A stretch of DNA of 64,000 nt, from positions 1-64,000 of the forward strand of contig CAZDSU010000023.1 in NCBI GenBank assembly GCA_964508135.1, given 5' to 3'. Below, in pieces: positions 14,882 through 24,597 of the stretch. Made by a program: the position numbers and the translations under genes. Positions within the stretch are counted from its first letter, which is position 1, and the number at the start of each line of letters is the position of its first letter. The DNA is from UBA6168 sp964508135. Lineage in GTDB: Bacteria; Bacteroidota; Bacteroidia; Chitinophagales; Saprospiraceae. The notes beneath the pieces were generated by a model. It had not been told where the DNA came from. It made no database searches and was given only the letters and a program-made list of their open reading frames with translations.

Positions 14882-17698
14882 ATGCCAAAAGATACTTCCA
14901 TCAAGTCAGTCCTCATTATTGGTTCCGGTCCCATCATCATCGGGCAAGCCTGCGAGTTCGACTACTCCGGTACGCAGGCCAGCCGCTCGCTGCGGGAGGA
15001 GGGCATCGAAGTCACCCTCATCAACTCCAACCCAGCCACCATCATGACCGACCCGGTCACTGCCGACCACGTCTATCTGCTGCCGCTGACCGCAGAGAGC
15101 ATCGAGCAGATTTTGCAGGAAAGGCAAATTGATGCCGTGCTGCCCACGATGGGCGGCCAGACAGCCCTGAACCTCGCCATCGAGGCCGACAAACTGGGCA
15201 TCTGGCAGAAGTACAATTGCCGCATGATTGGCGTGGACATTGATGCCATCGAACTGACGGAGAACCGGGAGGCGTTCCGACTGCACATGATTCAGCAAGG
15301 GTTGGGTGTGGCGCCCTCGAAGATTGCCAACTCGTTTTTGGAGGGAAAAGAAGGGGCGCAGCAAATCGGCTTCCCGCTCGTCATCCGCCCATCGTACACG
15401 CTGGGCGGCTCGGGTGCGGCCTTCGTTCATCGGGAAGAGGAATTTGATGAACTGTTGCGGCGGGGGCTTTCCATGTCGCCCACGCACGAGGTTTTGGTGG
15501 AAAAAGCGGTGCTTGGCTGGAAGGAATTTGAGTTGGAATTATTGCGGGACGCAAACGACAACGTGGTCATCATCTGCGTGGTGGAAAACCTTGACCCGAT
15601 GGGCATCCACACGGGTGACAGCATCACCGTGGCACCGGCCATGACACTGAGCGACACGGCCTACCAAAACATGCGCAACCAAGCTATCCAGGCCATGCGC
15701 TCGCTGGGCAATTTTGCTGGAGGCTGCAATATCCAGTTTGCACAAAACCCGGAGAACGAGGAACTTATCGTCATCGAAATCAACCCACGGGTGAGCCGCT
15801 CCTCGGCGCTGGCGAGCAAGGCGACAGGATACCCCATCGCCAAGATTGCTGCAAAACTGGCCATCGGCTACCATCTAGACGAACTGAAAAACCAGATTAC
15901 AAAGAGCACCAGCGCCTTTTTTGAGCCGACGCTAGACTATGTGATTGTGAAAATACCACGCTGGAACTTCGCCAAGTTCCCTGGGGCAGATACCCGCCTC
16001 GGCCTGCAAATGAAATCGGTGGGCGAGGTGATGGCCATTGGCCGCAATTTTCTCGAAGCATTGCAAAAAGCCTGTCAAAGCTTGGAAAACGGTCGCATGG
16101 GACTCGGCGCCGACATCAAGGAATGGGTGCGCACCGAGGACATCATGAAGCGGCTGGAGGAAGCGAGCGAAGACCGCATTTTTAGGCTAAAAGACGCCCT
16201 TCGACTCGGCGTACCGGAGAAGTCCATCCACAAGATTACGAAGATTGACCCCTGGTTCATCAAGCAAATCAAGCGGCTGGTGGACATGGAGCACGAGCTG
16301 ATGCGCTACAACGTGCCGGACGACATCCCCGAAAAATTCTTCCGAGAACTGAAGGAGGTCGGCTACTCCGACGCCCAAATCGCTTGGCTGATGAGGGTAA
16401 AAGAAGAGGAGGTTAACAGGGCCAGGAAGAGCCAAAACATCCGCCGAACCTACAAGATGGTGGACACCTGCGCTGCCGAGTTCGAGGCGCAGACGCCCTA
16501 TTTTTACTCCACATTTGACAAAGAAAACGAGAGCATTCCTTCGGACAAAAAGAAGGTCATCGTGCTCGGCTCCGGCCCCAACCGCATCGGGCAGGGCATC
16601 GAGTTCGATTACTGCTGCGTACATGGACTGATGGCCATCAAGGAGGTTGGCTACGAATCCATCATGGTCAACTGCAACCCCGAGACCGTCTCCACCGACT
16701 TCGACATGGCGGACAAGCTGTACTTCGAGCCAGTGTTTTGGGAACATTTGGAGGAAATCATCGAGCTGGAAAAACCATTGGGCATCATCGTGCAGCTCGG
16801 CGGGCAGACCGCTCTCAAATTGGCAGAGACTTTTCATAAAAAAGGCATCCCCATCATTGGCACCAGCTTCCCGAACATGGACCTGGCCGAGGACCGTGGC
16901 GCTTTCTCCGATTTGCTGAAAGAGCTTGGTATCCCGTATCCTAATTACGGTGCGGCCAGCGATGCGACCGAGGCACTCCGCATTGCCAATGAAATCAGCT
17001 ACCCCGTGCTGGTTCGCCCGAGCTACGTGCTTGGCGGCCAGGACATGCGCATCGTCATCAATGACAAAGAGTTGGAGCACCACGTACTTTCCATTTTCAA
17101 ACATGCGCCCGACAACAAGGTGCTCGTTGACCACTTCCTCGACCGGGCAAAAGAGGCAGAGATTGATTGCATCTGCGACGGCGACGAGGTACATGTAATG
17201 GGCATCATGGAGCATATCGAGCCAGCGGGCATCCACTCTGGCGACAGCAACGCCGTGCTGCCTACCTACAGCCTCTCCGTGGACGTGGTGAACACGATGG
17301 TGGAGTACGCAGAGCAATTGGCCAAAGCATTGAATATCAGGGGCTTGATGAACGTGCAATTTGCCATCAAGGGCGAAAAAGTGTATGTGATAGAAGCGAA
17401 CCCACGGGCAAGCCGCACCACACCCTTCATTGCGAAAGCCTACGGAGTACCTTATCTGAAAATCGCCACGAAGGTGATGCTCGGCACACACAAGCTGAAG
17501 GACTTCGTCATCAAGCCGCAACCCAAGGGCTATGCCATCAAGGTGCCGGTTTTCTCGTTCAGCAAGTTCCCCGAAGTGAGCAAGGACCTTGGGCCAGAGA
17601 TGAAATCAACGGGCGAGGCGATTCACTTTATACGGGACTTGAGCGACCCGTTTTTTAGGGAGTTGGACAAGAATCGGAATATGTATTTGACGAGGTAG
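14882..17698 (+). CDS. carB: Carbamoyl-phosphate synthase large subunit
   Basis: CarB makes carbamoyl phosphate from glutamine-derived ammonia, bicarbonate and two ATP for pyrimidine and arginine synthesis. Both synthetase halves are present, each with a pre-ATP-grasp domain (VLIIGSGPIIIGQACEFDYS; VIVLGSGPNRIGQGIEFDYC) and an ATP-grasp domain (RPSYTLGGSGAAF; RPSYVLGGQDMRI), joined by the oligomerisation region (about 405-550). At 938 aa it ends right after the second synthetase (GPEMKSTGEAIHF) and lacks the C-terminal MGS-like allosteric domain of the 1073-aa E. coli enzyme. That short form is known in Bacteroidota. No carA is adjacent. Confidence 0.96.
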   Translation: MPKDTSIKSVLIIGSGPIIIGQACEFDYSGTQASRSLREEGIEVTLINSNPATIMTDPVTADHVYLLPLTAESIEQILQERQIDAVLPTMGGQTALNLAIEADKLGIWQKYNCRMIGVDIDAIELTENREAFRLHMIQQGLGVAPSKIANSFLEGKEGAQQIGFPLVIRPSYTLGGSGAAFVHREEEFDELLRRGLSMSPTHEVLVEKAVLGWKEFELELLRDANDNVVIICVVENLDPMGIHTGDSITVAPAMTLSDTAYQNMRNQAIQAMRSLGNFAGGCNIQFAQNPENEELIVIEINPRVSRSSALASKATGYPIAKIAAKLAIGYHLDELKNQITKSTSAFFEPTLDYVIVKIPRWNFAKFPGADTRLGLQMKSVGEVMAIGRNFLEALQKACQSLENGRMGLGADIKEWVRTEDIMKRLEEASEDRIFRLKDALRLGVPEKSIHKITKIDPWFIKQIKRLVDMEHELMRYNVPDDIPEKFFRELKEVGYSDAQIAWLMRVKEEEVNRARKSQNIRRTYKMVDTCAAEFEAQTPYFYSTFDKENESIPSDKKKVIVLGSGPNRIGQGIEFDYCCVHGLMAIKEVGYESIMVNCNPETVSTDFDMADKLYFEPVFWEHLEEIIELEKPLGIIVQLGGQTALKLAETFHKKGIPIIGTSFPNMDLAEDRGAFSDLLKELGIPYPNYGAASDATEALRIANEISYPVLVRPSYVLGGQDMRIVINDKELEHHVLSIFKHAPDNKVLVDHFLDRAKEAEIDCICDGDEVHVMGIMEHIEPAGIHSGDSNAVLPTYSLSVDVVNTMVEYAEQLAKALNIRGLMNVQFAIKGEKVYVIEANPRASRTTPFIAKAYGVPYLKIATKVMLGTHKLKDFVIKPQPKGYAIKVPVFSFSKFPEVSKDLGPEMKSTGEAIHFIRDLSDPFFRELDKNRNMYLTR

Positions 17699-17707
17699 GT
17701 GATAACG

Positions 17708-17750
17708 TTTTCTTACAAATTTAAAATTCAATTTTAAATTTGTAAGAAAA
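17708..17750. terminator. Bidirectional terminator between carB and ABC permease
   Basis: A perfect 21-bp inverted repeat (TTTTCTTACAAATTTAAAATT and complement) around one C. It is AT-rich with T-runs on both exits and sits between convergent genes. Confidence 0.8.
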
Positions 17751-17759
17751 TCGTCCCGC

Positions 17760-19088
17760 TCACTCCCCCGAAAATGTCCATTTCACCATCTCCTTCAGCG
17801 TCGCCTTTTTACCGTAAAGTAGCACACCCACCCGGTAAATCCTGCCCGACAGCCATACAAAAAATACCGCCGAACCAGCCAGCACGACCATCGAGAGCAG
17901 CACCTCCCACAGCGGCGGCTCGAACGCCAACCGGGCGGGCATGATGACGGGCGAAAACAACGGAAAAATGGACATCCACCGCGCCAACGAACTGGTCGGG
18001 TTCTCGATCACCGGGCTGATGAGGATGATGGACAGGATGATGGGCGCCATGGCCACCATCGAAAGCGATTGGCTCTCGCCCATGTCGTCGCCCATAGAAG
18101 CGCCGACGGCAGCGAAAAGCGAGGCGTAAATGAAGTAGCCGCCCACAAAATAGAACAGGAACAACGGCAGGATGTACCCCCAGTTTTGGCTGGCAAGCGC
18201 CTCGAAAACCATGGCGGTCTGCGAGGCCATTTCCTCTGAACCGGATTGTTGCATGCCCCCCATCGGAGGCTGAATCGAAGCTGCGTCCATGCCCAAAAAG
18301 GCGGTGGCCACGGTGGTCAGCACGAAGGTCATCAGCATCCAAATCAGCATTTGCGTAAGCCCGACGGCGCTAACGCCTAATATCTTTCCCATCATCAACT
18401 GGAAGGGCTTCACCGACGAAATGATGACCTCCACGATGCGGTTCGTCTTCTCCTCCATCACCGAGCGCATGATCATCGCGCCGTAAAAAATCAGCACGAT
18501 GTAAATCACGAAGCCAGAGATGAAGCCGATGGCGGTGGCGAGTTCAGCGCTGCTTTTTTTGCCCGTTTCCACGAGTTGGCCCTCCTCGTTGAAGGCCAGT
18601 TCCTCCTGTTCGATGCCGATGGAGGTCTTGAAATTTTTCATCACCTCCTCGCTGTACCCGGCATCTTTTATCTTTTTGGCCTCCACCTGTTCGGCCACTT
18701 TGTCCTCGACATAGCCCACCACGCTCAATGAAAGCTGGCCTTCGGAAAAATAGCTGAGGCTAATTTTCTCTCCGTTGGTCGGCAGTGCTGGTATGTGCAG
18801 CACGCCATCGAAGCCCATGTTTTTGTAGCTGGACTTAAGCACGTCGAGCGGCTCCTGCGAAAGCGTGAAGCTCGCCCTCGCCGACGAGTCAACTGGCGGC
18901 AAGAAGATGCCAGAGTCATCTTTCACCAACAGCGATTTGTTCTCTTTTCCCGCAAAAAGTGCCACCAGCACCGGAATGGTGAACAGCGCCACGAAGATGA
19001 TCGGCGACAGCAGCGTGATGAGGATGAAGCTCTTTTTTTTCACCCTCGTCAGGTATTCCCGTTGAACGATAAGCCAAAGTTTATCCAT
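17760..19088 (-). CDS. ABC-2 type transporter permease (NatB-like)
   Basis: A 442-aa permease. One N-terminal helix (FILITLLSPIIFVALFTIPVL) is followed by a large extracytoplasmic domain (about 45-190) and five or six C-terminal helices. VMEEKTNRIVEVIISSVKPF in the first cytoplasmic coupling region is the ABC-2/NatB signature. With the ATPase gene immediately upstream it forms an exporter; substrates of this group include Na+ and drugs, but none can be assigned here. The ATPase gene ends 47 nt before its start, so one operon is likely. Confidence 0.9.
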   Translation of the reverse strand: MDKLWLIVQREYLTRVKKKSFILITLLSPIIFVALFTIPVLVALFAGKENKSLLVKDDSGIFLPPVDSSARASFTLSQEPLDVLKSSYKNMGFDGVLHIPALPTNGEKISLSYFSEGQLSLSVVGYVEDKVAEQVEAKKIKDAGYSEEVMKNFKTSIGIEQEELAFNEEGQLVETGKKSSAELATAIGFISGFVIYIVLIFYGAMIMRSVMEEKTNRIVEVIISSVKPFQLMMGKILGVSAVGLTQMLIWMLMTFVLTTVATAFLGMDAASIQPPMGGMQQSGSEEMASQTAMVFEALASQNWGYILPLFLFYFVGGYFIYASLFAAVGASMGDDMGESQSLSMVAMAPIILSIILISPVIENPTSSLARWMSIFPLFSPVIMPARLAFEPPLWEVLLSMVVLAGSAVFFVWLSGRIYRVGVLLYGKKATLKEMVKWTFSGE

Positions 19089-19135
19089 GATGAAGAGTTT
19101 GAGGATTTAAGTGGTAGCGGGCTTGAGGGGCGATG

Positions 19136-20050
19136 TTAACTGCCCACCGTTTCGTTGACCCGTCGAATGAAAATCTCGTTGATGCTCGGTAGAATCTCGT
19201 TGAACGAGCGGATTTGGACGCCTTGTCCGATGAGGTAGCGCAGGATTTCGTTCGTATTCCCGCCTTCGTTCACCTGCACCGTCATGCGCTGGTTTTCGTT
19301 GTTTTTTAGGGTAAAAAGTTGGGTTGCGTTCAGTGTGGTTTCAGGCAACTGCCCCCCATATTCGATGCTGAAAAGGTTTTCCTTGAAGCGTTGTTTCACC
19401 TCCGTTACCCGACCTTCCAGCACGTTTTTGCCCTTGTTGATGAGCACGATATAGTCACACATCTCCTCCACCTGCTCCATGCGGTGCGTGGAGAAAATGA
19501 TGCTCGTGCCCTGCCTTGCCAGTTCCCGGATTTCCGCTTCGATGAGGTTGGCGTTGATGGGGTCGAGGCCGCTGAACGGCTCGTCGAGGATGAGCAGCTT
19601 GGGCTTGTGCAGCACCGTGGCGATGAACTGCACCTTCTGCTGCATGCCCTTGGAAAGCTCGTCCACTTTTTTGTCCCACCAGTCCAGGATGTCGAAGCGC
19701 TTGAACCAGTAGGCAAGCGCTTCTTTGGCTTGTACGGCGCTCAGGCCCTTGAGACGGGCGAGGTAAGTGAGCTGCTCGCCGACCTTCATTTTTTTGTAGA
19801 GGCCTCGTTCTTCGGGCATGTAGCCGATTTGCTCGGGGTGGCGGCTGTTGAGCGGCTCGCCGTCCAGCCAGATTTGCCCGCTGTCGGCACGGGTGATGTT
19901 GGTGATGATGCGGATGAGCGAGGTTTTGCCAGCGCCGTTCGGCCCCAACATGCCGAACACCACGCCCTTTGGGATATCGAAAGTTACATCGTCCACGGCC
20001 CGGAAATCGCCGTAGGATTTGACCACATGTTCAAGTCGGAGGATATTCAT
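19136..20050 (-). CDS. ABC transporter ATP-binding protein (NatA-like)
   Basis: A 304-aa ATPase: Walker A GPNGAGKTSL near residue 36, Q-loop YMPEERGLY, signature LSKGMQQKVQF, Walker B LLILDEPFSGLDP and H-loop STHRMEQVEE. The C-terminal extension (about 220-304) corresponds to the DUF4162 domain of NatA-like exporters. It powers the permease encoded downstream. The signature has KGMQQK where classical ABC proteins have GGQ, which is usual in this subfamily. Confidence 0.93.
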   Translation of the reverse strand: MNILRLEHVVKSYGDFRAVDDVTFDIPKGVVFGMLGPNGAGKTSLIRIITNITRADSGQIWLDGEPLNSRHPEQIGYMPEERGLYKKMKVGEQLTYLARLKGLSAVQAKEALAYWFKRFDILDWWDKKVDELSKGMQQKVQFIATVLHKPKLLILDEPFSGLDPINANLIEAEIRELARQGTSIIFSTHRMEQVEEMCDYIVLINKGKNVLEGRVTEVKQRFKENLFSIEYGGQLPETTLNATQLFTLKNNENQRMTVQVNEGGNTNEILRYLIGQGVQIRSFNEILPSINEIFIRRVNETVGS

Positions 20051-20261
20051 GTCTTGATTTTATTGCGGGGGCAAGGTAGGTTTTTCGGCAAAACGGACAG
20101 GCAAGTTATTCTATTGGGCAACGTTTTTTTTCGATGAAGGCGCTTTGTCTTTGGCATTTGACAAACCGTTTCCAAAAACTCTTTACTTTAACGCCCTCAA
20201 TCGCCTTTCCAACCTCACTTGGGCAGGCGGACTTACACTCATCAAAAATTATCTGGTAATC

Positions 20262-21701
20262 ATGTCAACTACACCATCCGAAAAGAAAAACACCTTCAAG
20301 CGCCGGGACTTCGTCAAAGCCGCCGGGCTGGGCGCAGCGGGTTTCTTCATCGTGCCACGCCACGTGCTCGGCAGGGGCTTCATCGCCCCCAGCGACAAAC
20401 TCAACGTCGCCCTCATCGGGGCAGGTGGCCGGGCCAACTCGCACCGTGATGCACTCAAGGACACCGAAAACCTCGTGGCCTTCTGCGACGTGGACGATGC
20501 GCGGGCAAAGGAAACCTACGAGATGTTCCCGAAAGTGCCGCACTATCGGGATTTCCGCAAAATGCTCGACGCACAGGACAAGCAAATTGATGCCGTCGTC
20601 ATCACCACGCCCGACCACACCCACGCCGTGGCCGCCATGGCCAGCATCGTGCGAGGCAAGCATGTTTACGTCGAAAAACCGCTCGTACACAGCATCTGGG
20701 AGGGGCGTGAACTGCTGAAAGCTGCCCAAAAACACAAGGTCGTGACCCAAATGGGCAACCAGGGCGCTTCGATGGACTGCAACCGGGAGCTCGTGGAATG
20801 GGTGCAGAGCGGTGCCATCGGCGACGTGACCCGTGCCCATATCTGGACGAACCGCCCCGTTTGGCCGCAGGGCATACCCACCCCGAAGAACGGCGCAAAA
20901 GTGCCCGCCACCCTCGACTGGGACCTCTGGCTCGGCCCTGCCCAAATGCGGGACTACGACCCCGCCTACCTGCCCTTCGCTTGGCGTGGCTGGTGGGACT
21001 ACGGCACCGGCTCCTTCGGCGACATGGGCTGCCACCTTGTTGACCCCGTCTATCGGGCGCTCAAGCTGCACCTGCCCACCGCCGTGGAGGCCAGCACCAG
21101 CACCGTTTGGCTCAACGGCGTTGAACAAAACTACACCGACTCCTGCCCGCCTTCCAGCTTCGTGAAAATGGACTTTGCAGCCCGTGAGAACCTGCCCGCC
21201 TTCGAGCTTTTCTGGTACGATGGTGGCCTGCGGCCAATGCGCCCCGCCGAGCTTGGTTCCGACGAGCCTTTCGGCAACTGGGACGGCGGCGTACTCATTG
21301 AAGGCTCGAAGGGCAAAATCATGTGCGGCATCTACGGTGAAGAAGCGACCCTGCTACCGACCAGCCGCATGAAGGACACACCAGCGCCAAAGCCCTGGCT
21401 CAAGCGCCGCAAAGGTTCGCACCAGCGGATTTGGGCGGATGCCTGCAAGGGCAATGGCGAGGCCACTTCGCCCTTCGAGTACGCCGTGCCGCTGACCGAG
21501 ACGCTGAACATCGGCAACCTCGCCGTGCGCTGCTACGACATCAAGCAACTGCAAAAAGGCAAGCAGCCCGACTGGTGGGCGCCCTACGACTACCCCGGCC
21601 GTGTGCGCCTCGACTGGGACGCCGAGAAGGGGCAGTGCAAAAATTTCGCAGATGCCAACCAGTGGGTGAAGCGGGAGTATAGGAAGGGTTGGGCTTGGTA
21701 G
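20262..21701 (+). CDS. Tat-exported Gfo/Idh/MocA family oxidoreductase
   Basis: A 479-aa NAD(P)-dependent sugar-type dehydrogenase exported folded. The Tat signal is seen as FKRRDFVKAAGLGAAGFFIV. Then come a Rossmann fold (LNVALIGAGGRANSH), the EKP motif (VYVEKPLVHS) and a C-terminal alpha/beta domain containing WWDYGTGSFGDMGCH. The open frame extends 39 codons upstream to 20145, but those residues are not signal-like and the ATG before STTPSEKK places the twin arginines correctly, so I trim to it. Substrate unknown; relatives act on glycosides or inositols in the periplasm. No partner genes are adjacent. Confidence 0.9.
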   Translation: MSTTPSEKKNTFKRRDFVKAAGLGAAGFFIVPRHVLGRGFIAPSDKLNVALIGAGGRANSHRDALKDTENLVAFCDVDDARAKETYEMFPKVPHYRDFRKMLDAQDKQIDAVVITTPDHTHAVAAMASIVRGKHVYVEKPLVHSIWEGRELLKAAQKHKVVTQMGNQGASMDCNRELVEWVQSGAIGDVTRAHIWTNRPVWPQGIPTPKNGAKVPATLDWDLWLGPAQMRDYDPAYLPFAWRGWWDYGTGSFGDMGCHLVDPVYRALKLHLPTAVEASTSTVWLNGVEQNYTDSCPPSSFVKMDFAARENLPAFELFWYDGGLRPMRPAELGSDEPFGNWDGGVLIEGSKGKIMCGIYGEEATLLPTSRMKDTPAPKPWLKRRKGSHQRIWADACKGNGEATSPFEYAVPLTETLNIGNLAVRCYDIKQLQKGKQPDWWAPYDYPGRVRLDWDAEKGQCKNFADANQWVKREYRKGWAW

Positions 21702-21798
21702 GTTGGGCTTGGTTGATAGGGGGTTTATGAGGGTTGATTTTTGGCGTTGGTGTGCTGGAAGTCAGGCTTTGTAAACTTCTTATCATTCTTATCTGTAA

Positions 21799-21813
21799 GT
21801 TATGCCCAATGCT
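21799..21813 (+). other. Left boundary of R-M cassette (attC core-like)
   Basis: GTTATGCCCAATGCT; its reverse complement matches 14 of 15 bases at 24397-24411, on the far side of the R-M pair. In an integron cassette the 5' end supplies the R' strand that pairs with the R'' box at its 3' end. This is the pattern seen here. Confidence 0.5.
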
Positions 21814-21939
21814 ATGGCGACAGTGCTACGATTTAACATTTCGGCTTGACATCAACCTTTTGTGCAAAACTTACCGCCCTGACAGAACAGATTTCAACTC
21901 TAAAAACATTACCTTAGCAACATATTTTTCAAGACAGAA

Positions 21940-22617
21940 ATGAAGCGAAAATTAACTATAAATACTCTAATCAATGAAGCTCAACTTTTTTGTGTTGAAC
22001 AATCTAAATTTCAGCATAAAGAACTTTTTGGAGTAACTGACGGTAAAGCGGTTGGGACACTCATTGAACAGAAATTTCAAAAGCACTTAAAAGACAAATA
22101 CGAAGTTACAATCGGTTCTTCTGCAAGCGGTGTTGACCTTCCTTCGGACGACATTTTAACTGACATCAAAGTAACTTCAATAAGGCAACCTCAATCCTCT
22201 TGCCCTTTCAAAGATGCAAAACAAAAGGTTTTCGGGCTTGGTTATAACTTACTTGTTTTTGTTTACGACAAATCTGACGACCCTAAAAGCAAATCAGCAA
22301 CATTAAATTTCGTTAGCTGTTCGTTTGTTGCAAAAGAGAGAACAGCTGACTATACAACCACTTTTCGTTTAAGAGAAATGGTTAAAGACGAAGCCAATGA
22401 AGCGGACATCATTGCTTACTTACAAGATAAAAACATTCCAGCGGACGAAATAACATTATCGAAATTAGCTGCACAAATCTTAAAAACTCCGCCAGAACAA
22501 GGTTATTTGACTATTTCCAACGCTTTGCAATGGAGATTACAATACCAAAGGATTGTGGCACTGACCGAAGATATTCCAGGGATTTCCAAAATAGTTAGCT
22601 ATAACAAACCTAAATGA
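21940..22617 (+). CDS. Type II restriction endonuclease (PD-(D/E)XK candidate)
   Basis: A 225-aa protein directly upstream of, and overlapping by 4 nt, a DNA adenine methyltransferase gene. Near residues 68-80, GVDLPSDDILTDIKVTS offers the D...(D)xK arrangement of a PD-(D/E)XK catalytic centre, preceded by a helix with GTLIEQKF that could supply the N-terminal acid. No specific enzyme is recognised, so the cleavage site is unknown. Codon use is much more AT-rich than the flanking genes, a sign of transfer. Confidence 0.75.
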   Translation: MKRKLTINTLINEAQLFCVEQSKFQHKELFGVTDGKAVGTLIEQKFQKHLKDKYEVTIGSSASGVDLPSDDILTDIKVTSIRQPQSSCPFKDAKQKVFGLGYNLLVFVYDKSDDPKSKSATLNFVSCSFVAKERTADYTTTFRLREMVKDEANEADIIAYLQDKNIPADEITLSKLAAQILKTPPEQGYLTISNALQWRLQYQRIVALTEDIPGISKIVSYNKPK

Positions 22618-24386
22618 TGAAAGTATTTGAAGCAAATATTTCTCATCAGGTTTCAGATTTCTTAAATGACAATCTGAAAAAGATTACATCTTTTGAAACG
22701 GCAAATCAAAAAATGTATGATGCCTTCGGCATCATACATTTTTTTGATAATAACGAAGATTTGGAAACTCTTAAGGAAGTGCTTTCTGAAACCAATAATA
22801 TCGTTGAAGAACCCGACAGAGCAGAATATGGCGACTTTCAAACCAATTCAGATTTAGCTAACAAAGTAGCTTTACACTTGGCTTCAAAAAACATTTCACC
22901 CGAAATTGTAATTGAGCCAACTTGCGGAAAAGGAAATTTTATTATTGCATCATTACACAATTTTAAAAACATCAAAAATATTTTCGGAGTTGAAATTTAC
23001 AAGCCTTACGTTTGGGAAACTAAGTTCAGCATTGCAGATTTTTTTCTTTCAAACCCTAACTCGAACAAACCCGAAATTTCAATTGTTCATTGCAATGTTT
23101 TCGACTTCGATTTCAAAGCAATAGCTAAAAAATATTTAACGAATGATATTTTAGTTATTGGCAATCCACCTTGGGTAACCAACTCAAAATTGGGTAGTCT
23201 TAATTCAACCAATCTTCCTAAAAAAACAAATTTCAAAAATCATAGTGGCTTAGATGCGATGACAGGTAAAGGCAATTTTGACATTGCTGAATTTATTACA
23301 CTTACTATGATTGAAACCTTTCAGAATATGAAAGGGAATTTATTGTTATTGGTTAAAAACTCAGTGATTAAAAACATTGTCTTTGACCAAAATAAAAACC
23401 GTTACAAAATTTCAACTATTGAAAAACACTGCATTGACAGTAAAAGAGAATTTAATGTTTCCGTTGAAGCAGCTTTATTTTATTGCAAACTAAACTCTCA
23501 TCCCACTTTTGATTGCACAGAATTTGATTTATACAACAATCAAAATTCTCAACTCAAATTCGGTTGGCTAAACGATAAATTTGTTTCAAATATTGACACT
23601 TACATTCATACAAAAGAGATTGACGGGGAATGTCCTTTTGTTTGGCGACAAGGATTAAAACACGACTGTTCAACCGTAATGGAATTAGACAAGGTGAACG
23701 GACATTATGTAAATGGATTGAACGAAGAAGTAAAGCTCGAAGACGGTTTAGTTTATGGTATTCTTAAAAGTTCAGACCTTAAAAACACTGTAATAAATCA
23801 GACAAGAAAATTTACGATTGTTACTCAAAAGAAAGTTGGACAGGAAACTAAATACATTAAAACCGAATATCCTAAAACTTATCAATACTTGACACAGCAT
23901 CAAGCAAATTTTGATGCAAGAAAATCAAGTATTTACAACAATAAACCTTTGTTTTCAATATTCGGCATTGGCGACTATTCGTTTAAACCTTACAAAGTTG
24001 CCATTTCAGGGCTTTACAAGACATTTCATTTTACACTTATTTTGCCACAGGACAACAAACCTGTAATGCTTGACGACACTTGTTATTTAATAGGTTTTGA
24101 TAAAATCGAATTTGCTGTTTACGCTTTAATTCTTTTGAACTCCGACACGACAGTTCAGTTTTTACAATCAGTGACTTTTCCTGACGCTAAAAGGACGTTT
24201 ACAAAGGATGTTTTAATGAGAATTGACCTTTTAGAATTAGCTAAACACATTGACAAGGCAGACCTGCAAGCAGAACTTGAAATGCTTAACGAAAAGTATA
24301 AATTCAATTTGACATTGGACTTGTGGGACAGCTTTATTAACGAAATGACTCCTGTAAACAATGGACAAATGGCAATGTTTGCATAG
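22614..24386 (+). CDS. Type II N6-adenine DNA methyltransferase
   Basis: A 590-aa SAM-dependent methyltransferase. Motif I is VIEPTCGKGNFI near residue 100 and motif IV is VIGNPPWVTNSKLG near 185. The NPPW tetrapeptide marks an adenine-N6 enzyme of the gamma-like (I before IV) order. The long C-terminal part should hold the target-recognition domain. It protects host DNA from the partner endonuclease, with which it shares a 4-nt overlap. AT-rich codon use matches the endonuclease gene. The pair lies between two attC-like boundary sequences. Confidence 0.88.
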   Translation: MMKVFEANISHQVSDFLNDNLKKITSFETANQKMYDAFGIIHFFDNNEDLETLKEVLSETNNIVEEPDRAEYGDFQTNSDLANKVALHLASKNISPEIVIEPTCGKGNFIIASLHNFKNIKNIFGVEIYKPYVWETKFSIADFFLSNPNSNKPEISIVHCNVFDFDFKAIAKKYLTNDILVIGNPPWVTNSKLGSLNSTNLPKKTNFKNHSGLDAMTGKGNFDIAEFITLTMIETFQNMKGNLLLLVKNSVIKNIVFDQNKNRYKISTIEKHCIDSKREFNVSVEAALFYCKLNSHPTFDCTEFDLYNNQNSQLKFGWLNDKFVSNIDTYIHTKEIDGECPFVWRQGLKHDCSTVMELDKVNGHYVNGLNEEVKLEDGLVYGILKSSDLKNTVINQTRKFTIVTQKKVGQETKYIKTEYPKTYQYLTQHQANFDARKSSIYNNKPLFSIFGIGDYSFKPYKVAISGLYKTFHFTLILPQDNKPVMLDDTCYLIGFDKIEFAVYALILLNSDTTVQFLQSVTFPDAKRTFTKDVLMRIDLLELAKHIDKADLQAELEMLNEKYKFNLTLDLWDSFINEMTPVNNGQMAMFA

Positions 24387-24396
24387 ATCGAAAGAA

Positions 24397-24535
24397 AGCA
24401 CTGGGCATAACAAGAGGTTGCGATAGCAGGGTTTCCGTGCTTCGTTGACACTTTTGTGCAAGGTGGAAGTTCAGTTCTCCGAATGAAGTTTAGTGCTAAA
24501 AATCCCCGCCATCGCCAACCCCCGAAACGTTAGTT
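24397..24535 (+). other. attC-like recombination site after the R-M pair
   Basis: Begins with AGCACTGGGCATAAC (R''-like) and ends with ACGTTAGTT (R'-like GTTRRRY). Internal arms GGTTGCGATAGC (about 24417-24428) and GCCATCGCCAACC (about 24508-24521) pair with one bulged base, as in L''/L' boxes. A further imperfect stem (GGGTTTCCGTGCT with AGTGCTAAAAATCC) extends the hairpin. About 139 nt long, near the upper end of known attC sizes. Confidence 0.45.
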
Positions 24536-24597
24536 TTGGTAGATTCAATCTGGCCAAGTCAACCGCTAACAATCAACAATTACCAAAATCTTTTCCA

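Noticed and set aside
20145..20261. N-terminal extension of the Gfo/Idh/MocA oxidoreductase
   Set aside because: The Tat signal requires the start near the ATG at 20262; the extra 39 residues show no signal or family similarity.
21940..24386. Assignment of a recognition sequence to the R-M pair
   Set aside because: Motifs show an adenine methyltransferase and a PD-(D/E)XK nuclease, but no specific enzyme could be recognised by eye.
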